Origin: Clostridiales bacterium
Lineage (GTDB): Bacteria > Bacillota > Clostridia > Christensenellales > UBA1750
Direction: 5' to 3'
DNA length: 40,207 nt
Assembly: GCA_015056005.1 (NCBI GenBank)
Contig: SVHB01000015.1
Coordinates: 1 to 40,207 of the forward strand
In this document: positions 22,397 through 31,568 of the stretch, piece by piece
Numbering within the stretch: the first letter of the stretch is position 1
Layout of the letters: every line of letters starts with the position of its first letter
Notes under the pieces: generated by a model
What the model was told of the DNA's origin: nothing
What the model saw: only the letters and a program-made list of their open reading frames with translations
The model's database searches: none
Made by a program: the position numbers and the translations under genes

Positions 22397-24393
22397 CAGC
22401 TTATGGTGATGCCGTCGGAAACCTCGCCGTCAGCGGTCAGAAGCCTCAAAGTATCGTTTTCGTACGCTGCAAGGATCATGCCCTGAGACTCAATGCCTCT
22501 GAGCTTTGCGGGCTTGAGGTTTGCTGCAAGGATAACGGTCTTGCCCACCATCTGATCTGGGGTATAATGCTTTGCGATACCGGAAACCACGGTGCGGGTC
22601 TCTTCGCCGACCTTAACGGTGAGTTTCAAGAGCTTATCGGCCTTTTCGACAGGCTCGCAGGCGATGACCTTGGCGGTCTTTAAGACAACGGACATGAACT
22701 GCTCGATTGAAATTTCCGCCGGAGGCACAAATTCTTCCTTCTGAGCCTTCTTTTCCTTCTTCTCCTGCTTCTTATCGGCCTTCTTTTCTTCCTTTTCAGC
22801 CTTCTTTTCCGCCTTGTCGTTGCCCTGTGCGATGTTCAAAGCTTCAAGCTCCTTCTTGATATCAATGCGGGGGAACATTGCCTCGCCCTTTTTGACGGTG
22901 GCGCCGAAGGAATCAAGGCTGAATGCCAAAGCGGACTGCCAGTTCATCTTGTTTTCATCGGTGATGCCCAGCTGCTCGTACATCCTTGCGGGGGTGGAGG
23001 GCATGAAGGGGGTGATGAACACTGCGATCATGCGAACGCATTCATAGAGGGTATACATAACGGTCTTGAGCCTTTCCTTGCCCTCGTCGGACTTGGCGAG
23101 GATCCAGGGAGCGGTAAGATCGATGTACTTGTTGCAGTTGCCGATAAGACCCCAAACTGCGGAAAGAGCGTTGGAGAACTGGAGCTTGTCCATGAGCTCC
23201 TGATAGGTCTCATGAAGCTGACTTGCCTGATTCCAGAGGTTTGTATCGACCTCCTCGGGCTCGCCGGGCTGAGGAACAACGCCGTCGAAATACTTTTCGA
23301 TCATGGCAACGGTACGGGAAAGCAGGTTGCCAAGGTCGTTTGCAAGGTCGGAATTGATGCGGTTGAGCAAGCTTTCATTGGTGAAGTTGCCGTCGGAACC
23401 GAAGGCGATCTCACGCATGAGGAAATAACGTATAGCGTCGGTGCCGTATCTTTCACAAAGGATAACGGGATCAACGACATTGCCGAAGGATTTGCTCATC
23501 TTGCCGCCGTTGATGACCAGCCAGCCGTGACCGAACACCTGCTTGGGCAGGGGCAGACCGAGGGCATGGAGGATGATGGGCCAGATGATTGCATGGAACC
23601 TTACGATCTCCTTGCCTACAACATGGATATCGGCAGGCCAATACTTGTTGAACTTTTCGGGATCCTCGCTCAGATAGCCCAGAGCGGAGATATAGTTGGT
23701 AAGCGCGTCGAGCCATACGTATACGACGTGCTTTTCGTCAAATGTAACGGGGATGCCCCATTTGAAGCTGGTTCTGGATACGCAAAGGTCCTCAAGACCG
23801 GGCAGCAGGAAGTTCTGCAGCATCTCGTTGGTACGGGTAGCGGGCTGGAGGAATTCGGGGTTATTGCGCAGATAATCGATCAGCCAGGGAGCGTATTTGG
23901 AAAGGCGCAGGAAGTAGCTTTCCTCCTTGGTCTTTTCAACGGGCCTGCCGCAGTCGGGGCAGCAGCCGTCCTTGAGCTGAGTCTCGGTCCAGAAGGACTC
24001 GCAGGGGGTGCAGTACCAGCCCTCGTACTCGCTCTTGTAGATATCGCCCTGATCGTAGAGCTGCTTGAATATCTTCTGAACGACGACTTCATGCCTTTTG
24101 TCGGTGGTACGGATGAAATCATCATAGGAGATGTTCATCAGCTTCCAAAGGTCCTTGATGCCGGCAACAATATCGTCAACATACTGCTGAGGAGTCTTGC
24201 CCGCGTCCATAGCCTTACGCTCGATCTTCTGACCGTGCTCGTCGGTGCCGGTCAAAAACATTACGTCATAGCCGGAAAGGCGCTTGAACCTCGCCATAGT
24301 ATCGGTAGCCGTGGTGCAGTAGGCGTGGCCTATATGCAGGTTATCGCTGGGATAGTAGATGGGAGTCGTGATATAAAAGGTGGGTTTGCTCAT
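22396..24393 (-). CDS. metG: Methionyl-tRNA synthetase with C-terminal tRNA-binding domain
   Basis: The 665-residue class I synthetase has HIGH at residues 20-23 (DNLHIGHAY), a zinc knuckle CTPCESFWTETQLKDGCCPDCG, and KMSKS in GGKMSKSFGN. A helical anticodon-binding domain follows. The C-terminal ~107 residues (from AEISIEQF) form an OB-fold tRNA-binding (EMAP/Arc1p-like) domain. The two are joined by an unusually charged Lys/Glu linker of about 30 residues (~527-556, repeated KAEKK/EKKADKK). GGAGG precedes the ATG. It is first in an operon with tatD; no T-box precedes it. Confidence 0.98.
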   Translation of the reverse strand: MSKPTFYITTPIYYPSDNLHIGHAYCTTATDTMARFKRLSGYDVMFLTGTDEHGQKIERKAMDAGKTPQQYVDDIVAGIKDLWKLMNISYDDFIRTTDKRHEVVVQKIFKQLYDQGDIYKSEYEGWYCTPCESFWTETQLKDGCCPDCGRPVEKTKEESYFLRLSKYAPWLIDYLRNNPEFLQPATRTNEMLQNFLLPGLEDLCVSRTSFKWGIPVTFDEKHVVYVWLDALTNYISALGYLSEDPEKFNKYWPADIHVVGKEIVRFHAIIWPIILHALGLPLPKQVFGHGWLVINGGKMSKSFGNVVDPVILCERYGTDAIRYFLMREIAFGSDGNFTNESLLNRINSDLANDLGNLLSRTVAMIEKYFDGVVPQPGEPEEVDTNLWNQASQLHETYQELMDKLQFSNALSAVWGLIGNCNKYIDLTAPWILAKSDEGKERLKTVMYTLYECVRMIAVFITPFMPSTPARMYEQLGITDENKMNWQSALAFSLDSFGATVKKGEAMFPRIDIKKELEALNIAQGNDKAEKKAEKEEKKADKKQEKKEKKAQKEEFVPPAEISIEQFMSVVLKTAKVIACEPVEKADKLLKLTVKVGEETRTVVSGIAKHYTPDQMVGKTVILAANLKPAKLRGIESQGMILAAYENDTLRLLTADGEVSDGITIS

Positions 24394-24432
24394 TTATGGA
24401 ACCTCCGCACATAAATCGAATACATCCTTATA

Positions 24433-24461
24433 ATATTAAATTTTTATAAGGTGTTTGTCAA
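24433..24461 (-). promoter_or_regulatory. Promoter for metG-tatD
   Basis: A perfect TTGACA (24456-24461), a 17-base spacer and TAATAT (24433-24438) on the minus strand, ~40 bases upstream of the metG ATG. Confidence 0.65.
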
Positions 24462-24484
24462 TGCTTTTTGTGTTTTTTCCCAAT

Positions 24485-25300
24485 TTACAGGCTCTCTGCG
24501 ATGTCCATAAGCGCCCTGTGCGCCATTTTGAACTCCTCAAAGCCCGCCTTGGGTTTGCCTGCATAATCGGCAAGCTGCGGCTCAAGCGATAAAAAGCCCT
24601 GAAAACCGCTGTTTTTAAGGTCTTTCAATATATCCCTTATATGCCCGTCGCCCTGACCGGAGGGCACAATAAGCTTATCGGACAGCCTTGAATCATTGAT
24701 GTGCAAATAGGAGATATACGGCTTTAACATCTCGTAAGCCTCGGGATAGGTTTCCTGATCGCATTTTACGAAGCTGCCGGGATCAAATATCAGCTTGAAA
24801 TCGGGAGAGCAAAGCATCCTTGCGATGAAAGCACATTTTTCCGCAGTGTCTCCGAAGCATTTCTTATCGTTTTCGTGAAGGAGCACAACTCCGCTGTCCC
24901 AGTTTTCTTCCTTGAATTCGTTTAACCTGTCCAGCACTTCGCCCGCATATTCAAGCGGGTCTTCGACCATATCTGTATAAAAGGAAAATATCCTCATATT
25001 GGGCGCGCCGAGCTCCCTTGCTATATCAAGATCGCGCCTGAACATATCAAGCTGCTCATCAAAGGGATCGGTTATTGACCATTTACCGACATTGGATGCC
25101 AGAGACGATATCTTTATCCCCTCCGAATCCAGCTTTTTGCGCACTTGTCTTGCATATGCAAAAGTAAAATTGCCCGCAAACACATGGTTTATGCTCCTGA
25201 GCTCCATATACTCCATATTGAGCGCTTTAAGACCCTTTATCTGCTCATCAAGATCATCCGATATCTCATCGGCAAAGCCCGATATGATGAATCTGTTCAT
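24485..25300 (-). CDS. TIM-barrel sugar phosphate isomerase/epimerase
   Basis: The 271-residue AP-endonuclease-2-fold protein has the metal-site pattern ELRS near residue 33, VLLHEND (Glu), LIFDPGSFVKC (Asp), YLHINDSR (His) and FLSLEPQ (Glu). Proteins of this fold isomerise or epimerise keto-sugars or inositol derivatives; the substrate cannot be named. GGAGC precedes the ATG. It is transcribed divergently from the GH13 amylase, and their promoters face away within 142 bases, so a common role in sugar use is possible. It is unrelated in detail to the TIM domain of the fusion at 17563-20094. Confidence 0.88.
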   Translation of the reverse strand: MNRFIISGFADEISDDLDEQIKGLKALNMEYMELRSINHVFAGNFTFAYARQVRKKLDSEGIKISSLASNVGKWSITDPFDEQLDMFRRDLDIARELGAPNMRIFSFYTDMVEDPLEYAGEVLDRLNEFKEENWDSGVVLLHENDKKCFGDTAEKCAFIARMLCSPDFKLIFDPGSFVKCDQETYPEAYEMLKPYISYLHINDSRLSDKLIVPSGQGDGHIRDILKDLKNSGFQGFLSLEPQLADYAGKPKAGFEEFKMAHRALMDIAESL

Positions 25301-25335
25301 TCTCTCGCTCCTTTACCAGCCGTCTTTATGTGTAC

Positions 25336-25364
25336 ATTATAACCAAAAACAGGAATAAACACAA
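25336..25364 (-). promoter_or_regulatory. Promoter for the TIM-barrel isomerase
   Basis: TTGTGT (25359-25364), a 17-base spacer and a perfect TATAAT (25336-25341) on the minus strand. Confidence 0.65.
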
Positions 25365-25382
25365 TAAAATGCGGCTTACCAC

Positions 25383-25411
25383 TTTTCAGATGGGCAAAAA
25401 TTATTTATAAT
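25383..25411 (+). promoter_or_regulatory. Likely promoter for the GH13 gene
   Basis: TTTTCA (25383-25388), a 17-base spacer and TATAAT (25406-25411), 31 bases before the ATG. The -35 box is weak. Confidence 0.5.
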
Positions 25412-25442
25412 ATATAAATCACAACATTGATCGGAGCAGTCC

Positions 25443-27254
25443 ATGTATTTCTATCATGATTCCAGAGACCTTGAATACCGCTCGCCCTTCGGCGCGGTCA
25501 CCAAAGGCACTCCCATCCGCATCCGCGTGCGCAGCGATGCTTCTTCCATCACCCTGCGCCTTTGGCAGAGCGGAATTGAAACCCTTCTTTTGATGGAAAA
25601 GAGCGCCGGCGGCTGGCAGAGCGCAAGCTTTACTGCCCAAAACACGGGGCTTATCTGGTATTACTTCCTTGCCGACGGGCAGGTTTACTGCGCCCCGCAG
25701 GACAAGCTGGGCGGCAACAGCGTACACTACGAAAAAGGCGAGCTGGTCTCGCATCAGATAACCGTATACGAAAATGATTTTCATCCCCCGAGGTGGATGA
25801 GCTCTTCCAATATGTATCAGATAATGGTCGACCGCTTTTATGACGGCTGCGAAGGCGAGCTGCTCAAAAAGAGGGACGATATAATCGTACATACAGATAA
25901 AAACGAGCCTCCGTATTTCGATCCGCCGCCCAAGGGTGAGGAAGATATGAACCTCAACGACTTTTTCGGCGGCAACCTTGAAGGTATACGGCAGAAGCTT
26001 TCGTATCTGAAATCGCTTGGCATCGATGTTCTTTATCTCAACCCGATCTTCGCTGCAAACTCAAACCACAAATACGATACCGCCGATTATTACCGTATAG
26101 ACCCCACCTTCGGCACGGGCGCCGATTTCAAGCGCCTTTGCAGTCAGGCAAAGGAAATGGGCATGCGTATAGTTTTGGACGGCGTATTTGCCCATACCGG
26201 CGACGACAGCGTGTATTTCAACAAAAAAGGCCGCTTTATCGGCACGGGCGCATATCAGAGCAAGGATTCTCCCTATTATTCATGGTATCATTTTGAGAAT
26301 TGGCCCGATAAATACCGCTGCTGGTGGGATTTCAAGACCCTGCCAAGGCTCAACACTCAGGATCCTTCCTTCCTTGATTTCATGGTGCGCTCGACAGATG
26401 CGGTCTGCGCTCACTGGCTGAAAAACGGTTCCTCCGGCTGGAGGCTCGATGTTGCAGACGAGCTGCCCGACAGCTTCCTTGAAGCGCTTCGCGAAAGGAT
26501 CAAGAAGGAAGACGAAGACGCCTGCATAATCGGCGAAGTCTGGGAGGACGCTTCCAACAAGGTGAGCTATTCCAATCCGCGCAATTACGTTTTCGGAAAG
26601 CAGCTCGACTCGGTCATGAACTACCCTCTGCGCGATGCGCTCATCGCCTTCCTCATGGGAAACGAGGACGCTCAGATGCTCCGCCGCAGGATACTTTCAC
26701 TTCAGGAAAACTACCCCGCACCCATGTTCTATTCGCTAATGAACCTCATGGGCACCCACGACAGGAGCAGGATAATCAACATCCTGGGCAGATGCGACGA
26801 TCAGTCCATCCCCCATGAGCTTCAGAGGAACGTGCGCATGAGCTCTTCTCAGCGGCAGCGCGGCAAAGAGCTCGTGCTCAAAATGCTCGGCGCCATCTGC
26901 GCGCTTCCCGGAATGCCCTGCGTTTATTACGGCGACGAGATCGGCATGGAAGGAATGCGTGATCCCTTCTGCCGCGGCTATTATAAATGGGACGACCCCG
27001 ACAGCGATATGAGGGACGAGTTTACCGCTATACTCAAAAACCGCCAGAACAGCCCCGTGCTCAAAACGGGACATCTGAAAATGTATGTCCTTTCTCCCGA
27101 TGCACTTGCAGTCGTGCGCTGGTTTGACAAGGGCTATGATATCTTCGGCGAACCGCAAAGCGACCTCACCCCGAACATCTTCGTCATAAACCGCGCCGAA
27201 AGCGCGGAGTTTACCCTCCGCCATCAAGGCAGGGAATACACTGTCAAAGGCTGA
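25443..27254 (+). CDS. GH13 alpha-amylase/neopullulanase-type glycoside hydrolase
   Basis: The 603-residue cytoplasmic enzyme (no signal peptide) has an N-terminal CBM34-like beta sandwich (~1-115) and the GH13 barrel. MYQIMVDRFYDG opens the barrel and LYLNPIFAANSNHKYDTADY is the region around conserved region V and I. The catalytic residues are nucleophile Asp336 (GWRLDVADE), acid/base Glu365 (IIGEVWE) and transition-state Asp440 (LMGTHDRSR). The N-terminal domain plus the barrel fits neopullulanase, cyclomaltodextrinase or maltogenic amylase, which hydrolyse maltodextrins. GGAG lies six bases before the ATG. A strong terminator follows. Confidence 0.93.
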   Translation: MYFYHDSRDLEYRSPFGAVTKGTPIRIRVRSDASSITLRLWQSGIETLLLMEKSAGGWQSASFTAQNTGLIWYYFLADGQVYCAPQDKLGGNSVHYEKGELVSHQITVYENDFHPPRWMSSSNMYQIMVDRFYDGCEGELLKKRDDIIVHTDKNEPPYFDPPPKGEEDMNLNDFFGGNLEGIRQKLSYLKSLGIDVLYLNPIFAANSNHKYDTADYYRIDPTFGTGADFKRLCSQAKEMGMRIVLDGVFAHTGDDSVYFNKKGRFIGTGAYQSKDSPYYSWYHFENWPDKYRCWWDFKTLPRLNTQDPSFLDFMVRSTDAVCAHWLKNGSSGWRLDVADELPDSFLEALRERIKKEDEDACIIGEVWEDASNKVSYSNPRNYVFGKQLDSVMNYPLRDALIAFLMGNEDAQMLRRRILSLQENYPAPMFYSLMNLMGTHDRSRIINILGRCDDQSIPHELQRNVRMSSSQRQRGKELVLKMLGAICALPGMPCVYYGDEIGMEGMRDPFCRGYYKWDDPDSDMRDEFTAILKNRQNSPVLKTGHLKMYVLSPDALAVVRWFDKGYDIFGEPQSDLTPNIFVINRAESAEFTLRHQGREYTVKG

Positions 27255-27270
27255 GCAAACCGTTCTTTTC

Positions 27271-27300
27271 AAAAGCTTCCTTTATGGAAGCTTTTTTCTT
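27271..27300 (+). terminator. Rho-independent terminator after the GH13 gene
   Basis: AAAAGCTTCC (27271-27280) pairs with GGAAGCTTTT (27286-27295) around TTTAT; T-rich sequence follows. Confidence 0.9.
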
Positions 27301-27306
27301 ATTATA

Positions 27307-27335
27307 TTGACGTATCGAAAAAAACAAAGTAAGAT
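27307..27335 (+). promoter_or_regulatory. Promoter for the M29-M28 peptidase operon
   Basis: TTGACG (27307-27312), a 17-base spacer and TAAGAT (27330-27335), 46 bases before the ATG. Confidence 0.6.
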
Positions 27336-27381
27336 ATATGCATAGCAGTTAAACCAAATAATCAAAAAGCGAGGAATTATC

Positions 27382-28581
27382 ATGAATCTTGAAGCGATGA
27401 AAAGAAAGTATGCTTATACTCTTGCAAAGGTAGGTCTGAACGTTCAGCCGGGCCAGCCCGTTCTTGTAGAGGCGGCTATCGAAGGCTATGAATTCACTCC
27501 CATTTTCGCAGAGGAATGCTATAAGCTCGGCGCTTCCAATGTTATTATCCATTATCTTGATGAAGCAAACCTTAAAGTTGCGGCAAAGTATCGCTCAGAT
27601 GAAGATGTAAGGCGCGTTGAGGATTGGGAAGAGCTTCAGTGCCAGAAATATCTCGATCAGGGCGCGTGCTATGTTCGCCTTGAAAGCGCAAACCCCGCCC
27701 TCATGGCAGACGTGCCCGAAGCACAGGCAAACGCCATCTTCGCTCATACCGACGCCGTAAGAAATATCATGAGAAAGGCCAGCCGCGAAAAGCACTGCCA
27801 GTGGCTGATCGCAATGATCCCCACCCAGTCCTGGGCAGAGTACATCTTAAAGGATGTTCCCAAGGAAAACGCACTTGAAGAACTTTGGAAGCTGATCCTC
27901 AAGATCTGCTATGTGGAAGAGGATAACGATGTTGTAAAGACCTTCGAGGAAAAGGGCGCGCTCAGGCGTGAAAGAGGCAACAAGATCGACGATTTTGGGT
28001 TCAGATATCTCCATTACACCGCAGCAAACGGTACCGATCTTACCGTTACCCTCACTCCCTACTCCAAATTCGGCTTCAAGGGCACAAGGAAAGGCATCCC
28101 CTTCCATGCAAACATTCCCTCCGAGGAGATCTGCACCACTCCCGAAAAATTCGGCACCAACGGCGTTGTATTTTCCTCCAAGCCCCTGCTCCTTGGCGGC
28201 AAGAGCGTTGAAAACTTCGGTTTCCGCTTCAAGGACGGCAAGGTAGTTGAGGTCATCGCAGAGGAAGGCAAGGAAATGCTGGAAGCTCTGGTCAATATGG
28301 ATGAAAACGCAGGCTATCTCGGTGAGGTCGCGCTGGTTGAATATCACTCCCCCATCTCCATGTCCAACGTCGTTTTCTACACCACTCTGGTCGACGAAAA
28401 CGCATCCTGCCACCTGGCTCTGGGCAGAGGCATGGGCAGGATCCAGGACGAAAAATGGACCTTTAACGATTCCGTCATCCACATCGACTTCATGGTCGGC
28501 ACTCCCGATATGAAGATCGTGGGCATAACCGAAGACGGCAGGGAAGTTCCCGTATTTGAAAACGGCGACTTCGCACTTTAA
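27382..28581 (+). CDS. M29 family aminopeptidase (AmpS/PepS type)
   Basis: The 399-residue cytoplasmic metallo-aminopeptidase matches thermophilic-type M29 enzymes. MKRKYAYTLAKVGLNVQPGQPVLVEA is the typical N-terminus. The C-terminal metal-site segments are NIPSEEICTTP and GYLGEVALVEYHSPIS (Glu ligands), CHLALGRG (His) and VIHIDFMVGTPDM (His and Asp). M29 enzymes remove N-terminal residues from peptides using two Zn or Co ions. GCGAGGAA precedes the ATG. The next gene is an M28 peptidase 29 bases downstream, so both work in peptide breakdown. Confidence 0.94.
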   Translation: MNLEAMKRKYAYTLAKVGLNVQPGQPVLVEAAIEGYEFTPIFAEECYKLGASNVIIHYLDEANLKVAAKYRSDEDVRRVEDWEELQCQKYLDQGACYVRLESANPALMADVPEAQANAIFAHTDAVRNIMRKASREKHCQWLIAMIPTQSWAEYILKDVPKENALEELWKLILKICYVEEDNDVVKTFEEKGALRRERGNKIDDFGFRYLHYTAANGTDLTVTLTPYSKFGFKGTRKGIPFHANIPSEEICTTPEKFGTNGVVFSSKPLLLGGKSVENFGFRFKDGKVVEVIAEEGKEMLEALVNMDENAGYLGEVALVEYHSPISMSNVVFYTTLVDENASCHLALGRGMGRIQDEKWTFNDSVIHIDFMVGTPDMKIVGITEDGREVPVFENGDFAL

Positions 28582-28610
28582 TATACAAGAAATACAAAGG
28601 AGATATAAAA

Positions 28611-29939
28611 ATGAGCATGGACAAAATGAGAGCATGGAAACTGCTTGAGGACATCAGCTTTGTGCGTATCGCGGGCAGCGAGGAAGAATTAAAGGCAGCT
28701 CAGATCATCAAGGCGCACTGCGAAGAAGCGGGCGTCCCCGCGGTTATCGAAGACTTTGAGGTGGACGTTGTGACCATCAACACCGCTACCCTTGAAGTAC
28801 TCGAGCCCGAATACAAGGCATATCCCGTTATCGGCATCGGCAAGACCGCAAACACTCCCGACGAAGGCGTTATCGGCGGCTTCAAGTATATCGAAGACGG
28901 CACCGACGCAAACATCACCGATGTTGAGGGCAAGATCGTCCTCATGCAGGGCAGAGGCACTCCCGACCTTTACGAAAAGCTCAAGAAGAAGGGCGCTCTT
29001 GGCTATATCGCCATCGCAGGCAACATCTACGAAGACGAGAGCATCAAAAATCAGCTCCGTCCCACCAACGCCTTTGGCAAGGATCATCCCATCCCCGGCG
29101 TAAAGCTGCACATCACCGATGCCGAAAAGCTCGTTCTTTCCAAGCCCACCAAGGTAAAGATCACCCTTAACTCCGAATCAAAGAAGGCTACCTCTCACAA
29201 CGTGGTTGCCACCATCGAAGGTACCGACTTAAAGGACGAGGTCATCGCGTTCTCCGCTCACTACGATTCCGTTCCCTATTCCAAGGGCAGCTGGGATAAC
29301 GGCACCGGTTCCGTGACCATTTCCGAGCTCATGCATTTCTTCAAAGAAAACGGCACCAGAAGGACCATGAAATTCGTTTGGTGCGGCGCAGAAGAGATCG
29401 GCCTTGTCGGCTCCAGAGAATACTGCAAAAAGCATGAAGAAGAGCTCAAGGATTACATCTTCAATATCAACTTTGATATGACCGGCGTTACCATCGGCTA
29501 CGAGCATTGCTGCGTTACCGCAAGCGACGACACCCTGCACGCCATCGAATATCTTGCCAAGATCAACAACTATCCCGTAAAGACCGCTCTTGGCACCTAT
29601 TCCTCCGACTCCACCAGCTTTGCCGCTGCCGGTGTTCCCGCCTGCACCTTTGCAAGGCTCAACGCAATGGGCGGCGCACAGATCCACAACAATACCGACA
29701 CCATGGACAGGATCGACCCCGATTCCTTCATGATCACCCTTGATTTCGTTTCCCTGTTCGCAAAGCAGCTGGCCGACTCCCCCGTAAATCCCATTCCCAG
29801 AAAGTTCGCCGATTCCGTAAAGGAAAAGCTCGAGCAGAGCAAGAAGATGCGCGAGGAAATGGAAGCCGCCAAGAAGGCAGCCGAAGAAAAGAAGGATTCC
29901 GGCGAAGAAGCAAAGCCCGAGACCGAGGAAAAGAAATAA
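28611..29939 (+). CDS. M28 family zinc peptidase with charged C-terminal tail
   Basis: The 442-residue M28 aminopeptidase-like enzyme has an inserted PA-type domain (~70-190). The zinc-site residues are all present: His217 (SAHYDS), Asp229 (WDNGTG), catalytic Glu261 and ligand Glu262 (GAEEIG), Asp289 (NINFDMTG) and His359 (GAQIHNNTDT). No signal peptide is seen, so it should be cytoplasmic. The last ~45 residues (from VKEKLEQSKK to the end) are almost only E/K/A, a likely coiled or disordered tail. AAGGAGAT precedes the ATG. It is the second gene of the M29-M28 operon and is followed by a terminator. Confidence 0.93.
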   Translation: MSMDKMRAWKLLEDISFVRIAGSEEELKAAQIIKAHCEEAGVPAVIEDFEVDVVTINTATLEVLEPEYKAYPVIGIGKTANTPDEGVIGGFKYIEDGTDANITDVEGKIVLMQGRGTPDLYEKLKKKGALGYIAIAGNIYEDESIKNQLRPTNAFGKDHPIPGVKLHITDAEKLVLSKPTKVKITLNSESKKATSHNVVATIEGTDLKDEVIAFSAHYDSVPYSKGSWDNGTGSVTISELMHFFKENGTRRTMKFVWCGAEEIGLVGSREYCKKHEEELKDYIFNINFDMTGVTIGYEHCCVTASDDTLHAIEYLAKINNYPVKTALGTYSSDSTSFAAAGVPACTFARLNAMGGAQIHNNTDTMDRIDPDSFMITLDFVSLFAKQLADSPVNPIPRKFADSVKEKLEQSKKMREEMEAAKKAAEEKKDSGEEAKPETEEKK

Positions 29940-29959
29940 TCTGCCAATAAAACCTTTTG

Positions 29960-29995
29960 CATGCACAGCAGCTTGATCTGCTGTGCATGTTTTAT
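29960..29995 (+). terminator. Terminator after the M28 gene
   Basis: CATGCACAGCAG (29960-29971) pairs with CTGCTGTGCATG (29978-29989) around CTTGAT, followed by TTTTA. A 12-bp perfect stem. Confidence 0.9.
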
Positions 29996-30052
29996 ACAGT
30001 ACAGATTTGAAGGTATGCTTAGTACAAAAAATTACTGATTGGCGGTGATAAA

Positions 30053-30568
30053 ATGCGGACGGCAAAAGTTATTGTCCTGCCCTATGATGAAGCATGGAAG
30101 GTGGATTTTGAAAAAATCAAAAGCGAGCTTGAAAGCGTTGTCGGCGATCTGATAACAGGCATCGAGCATGTGGGGAGCACCTCTGTTGAGGGGTTATCTG
30201 CCAAGCCCTGCATCGATATCGATGTGATCATCAAAGACTACTCTGTATTTAATTTGATCGTAAGCCGATTGGCTTTGATCGGCTATATCCACGAGGGTGA
30301 TCTGGGAATAAAAGACCGCGAAGCATTCAAATACACCGATAAACCGCATTTACAGAAGCATCATCTATACGTATGCCCCGAGCATTCCCGTGAACTTTCC
30401 CGTCATATCGCATTTCGCGATTTCCTCAGGAGCGATCCCGAGGCGGTAAAGAAGTACAGCACCGTTAAAGAGACCGCAGCGCGATTGTTCCCGGATGATA
30501 TCGACAAGTATATCGAATACAAATCCCCCAGCATCAAAGAACTGTATAAAATGTGCGGTTTGGAATGA
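30053..30568 (+). CDS. GrpB/UPF0157 family nucleotidyltransferase-like protein
   Basis: The 171-residue protein has the GrpB pattern: VLPYDEAWKVDFEKIKSEL, then IEHVGSTSVEGLSAKPCIDIDVII (the nucleotidyltransferase-fold core with GS and paired acids), and HHLYVCPEHSRELSRHIAFRDFLRSDP. The family belongs to the pol-beta superfamily; the substrate is unknown. GGCGGTGAT precedes the ATG. A stand-alone gene between two terminators. Confidence 0.92.
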   Translation: MRTAKVIVLPYDEAWKVDFEKIKSELESVVGDLITGIEHVGSTSVEGLSAKPCIDIDVIIKDYSVFNLIVSRLALIGYIHEGDLGIKDREAFKYTDKPHLQKHHLYVCPEHSRELSRHIAFRDFLRSDPEAVKKYSTVKETAARLFPDDIDKYIEYKSPSIKELYKMCGLE

Positions 30569-30591
30569 ATCCATACTCAAAAATAAAAGCA

Positions 30592-30640
30592 CAAAAAATT
30601 TCAGCCAAGCAGCAAAACGCCGCTTGGCTGAAGCTTTTTT
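30592..30640. terminator. Bidirectional terminator between convergent genes
   Basis: TTCAGCCAAGC (30600-30610) pairs with GCTTGGCTGAA (30622-30632). TTTTTT follows on the plus strand (30635-30640), and AAAAAA (30592-30598) gives a T-run on the minus strand. It serves grpB (+) and the aldo/keto-reductase-like gene (-). Confidence 0.88.
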
Positions 30641-30676
30641 ACGGATACAGTTCAAACCGCACCGCTGTATTTGTTT

Positions 30677-31477
30677 TTATCCGATCTCGCTTACGATCTT
30701 TGCGTTTTCGGCGATCTGGTCCTTATCGCGCTGGAAAATGCCGACAACTACGCTGTCGCATGGCTTGATGTTTGAATAGGCCTGTTCAAATGCGGCTCTG
30801 ACGGCCTCAGGGGTCTGGCACCTTCTGGTGGCGCCAAGGATCTTGAAAGCAAGACAGGGCTTATCAACGCTTCTGATCTTATCAAGCATTATCGGGATAT
30901 CGCTTTCAAAGAAGGGCTCTCTGCCGTAATCCACGCCGCCCCTGTCCTTATTGTAAAGGTTATAAACGCAGGCCATGTAAAAATCGACTTCCCAGCCATG
31001 ATCCTCGGCATAGTCGATGACCTCGGGGATATGCGTTCCAAGGCCCACAGGCTTGCCCGTATCGCGGATCATCTTTATCCTGTCGTGCAGCTCATCCATC
31101 TTGCCTGCCTGATAATAATTGTCGGTGATCGAGCCGTGATGATAGATGGCGATCGGGTCGGCGGGCATTATGCGCCTGAGGTTATAATCAAGCTGAAGCT
31201 CGCTTGCGGTCTGCGCGACCCACATGGGTGCTTTGCCCTCGTTTTTCAGCTCCCTTAAAATGCGCAGAATATGCACGTCGCCGCGCACCTGAATGGTATT
31301 GATGCCGCATTCCTGAGCATGGATTATCGCTTTTTTAATGTTTTCGGTAGTGTAATAATCCGCCATTTCGCCGTCGAGCTTTGCGTCGATATGAGAATTG
31401 CCGGAGAAGGGATTCCCGCCCATGATAAGACGGCTGATCTTATGCCCGAAAAAATCCACCAGAGGCATGTTTGCCAT
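30677..31477 (-). CDS. Aldo/keto-reductase-like TIM-barrel protein
   Basis: The 266-residue protein starts like aldo/keto reductases (FFGHKISRLIMGGNPFSGNSH). It continues with barrel strands GINTIQVRG, APMWVAQTA, IAIYHHGS, PVGLGTHIPEVIDYAE and VDFYMACVYNL. The C-terminal CLAFKILGATR...EQAYSNI..CDSVVVGIF is typical of the NADP-binding end of that fold. The canonical catalytic Tyr/Lys set is not clear, so it may bind something else. The ATG at 31477 has AAAGGGTG upstream; a GTG nine bases earlier lies too close to it. The sigma-A promoter is at 31521-31550. Confidence 0.75.
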   Translation of the reverse strand: MANMPLVDFFGHKISRLIMGGNPFSGNSHIDAKLDGEMADYYTTENIKKAIIHAQECGINTIQVRGDVHILRILRELKNEGKAPMWVAQTASELQLDYNLRRIMPADPIAIYHHGSITDNYYQAGKMDELHDRIKMIRDTGKPVGLGTHIPEVIDYAEDHGWEVDFYMACVYNLYNKDRGGVDYGREPFFESDIPIMLDKIRSVDKPCLAFKILGATRRCQTPEAVRAAFEQAYSNIKPCDSVVVGIFQRDKDQIAENAKIVSEIG

Positions 31478-31520
31478 AAAACACACGCACCCTTTCTATA
31501 AAGTTATGATCTGTAACTCG

Positions 31521-31550
31521 ATTATAACTTAGAAAAGGTGCGTTTAGCAA
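31521..31550 (-). promoter_or_regulatory. Promoter for the aldo/keto-reductase-like gene
   Basis: TTGCTA (31545-31550), an 18-base spacer and a perfect TATAAT (31521-31526) on the minus strand. Confidence 0.6.
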
Positions 31551-31568
31551 TACATATTTTGCTATATA

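Noticed and set aside
23212..24414. A 400-codon plus-strand open frame opposite metG.
   Set aside because: It is a shadow of the MetRS frame, with no motif and no ribosome site.
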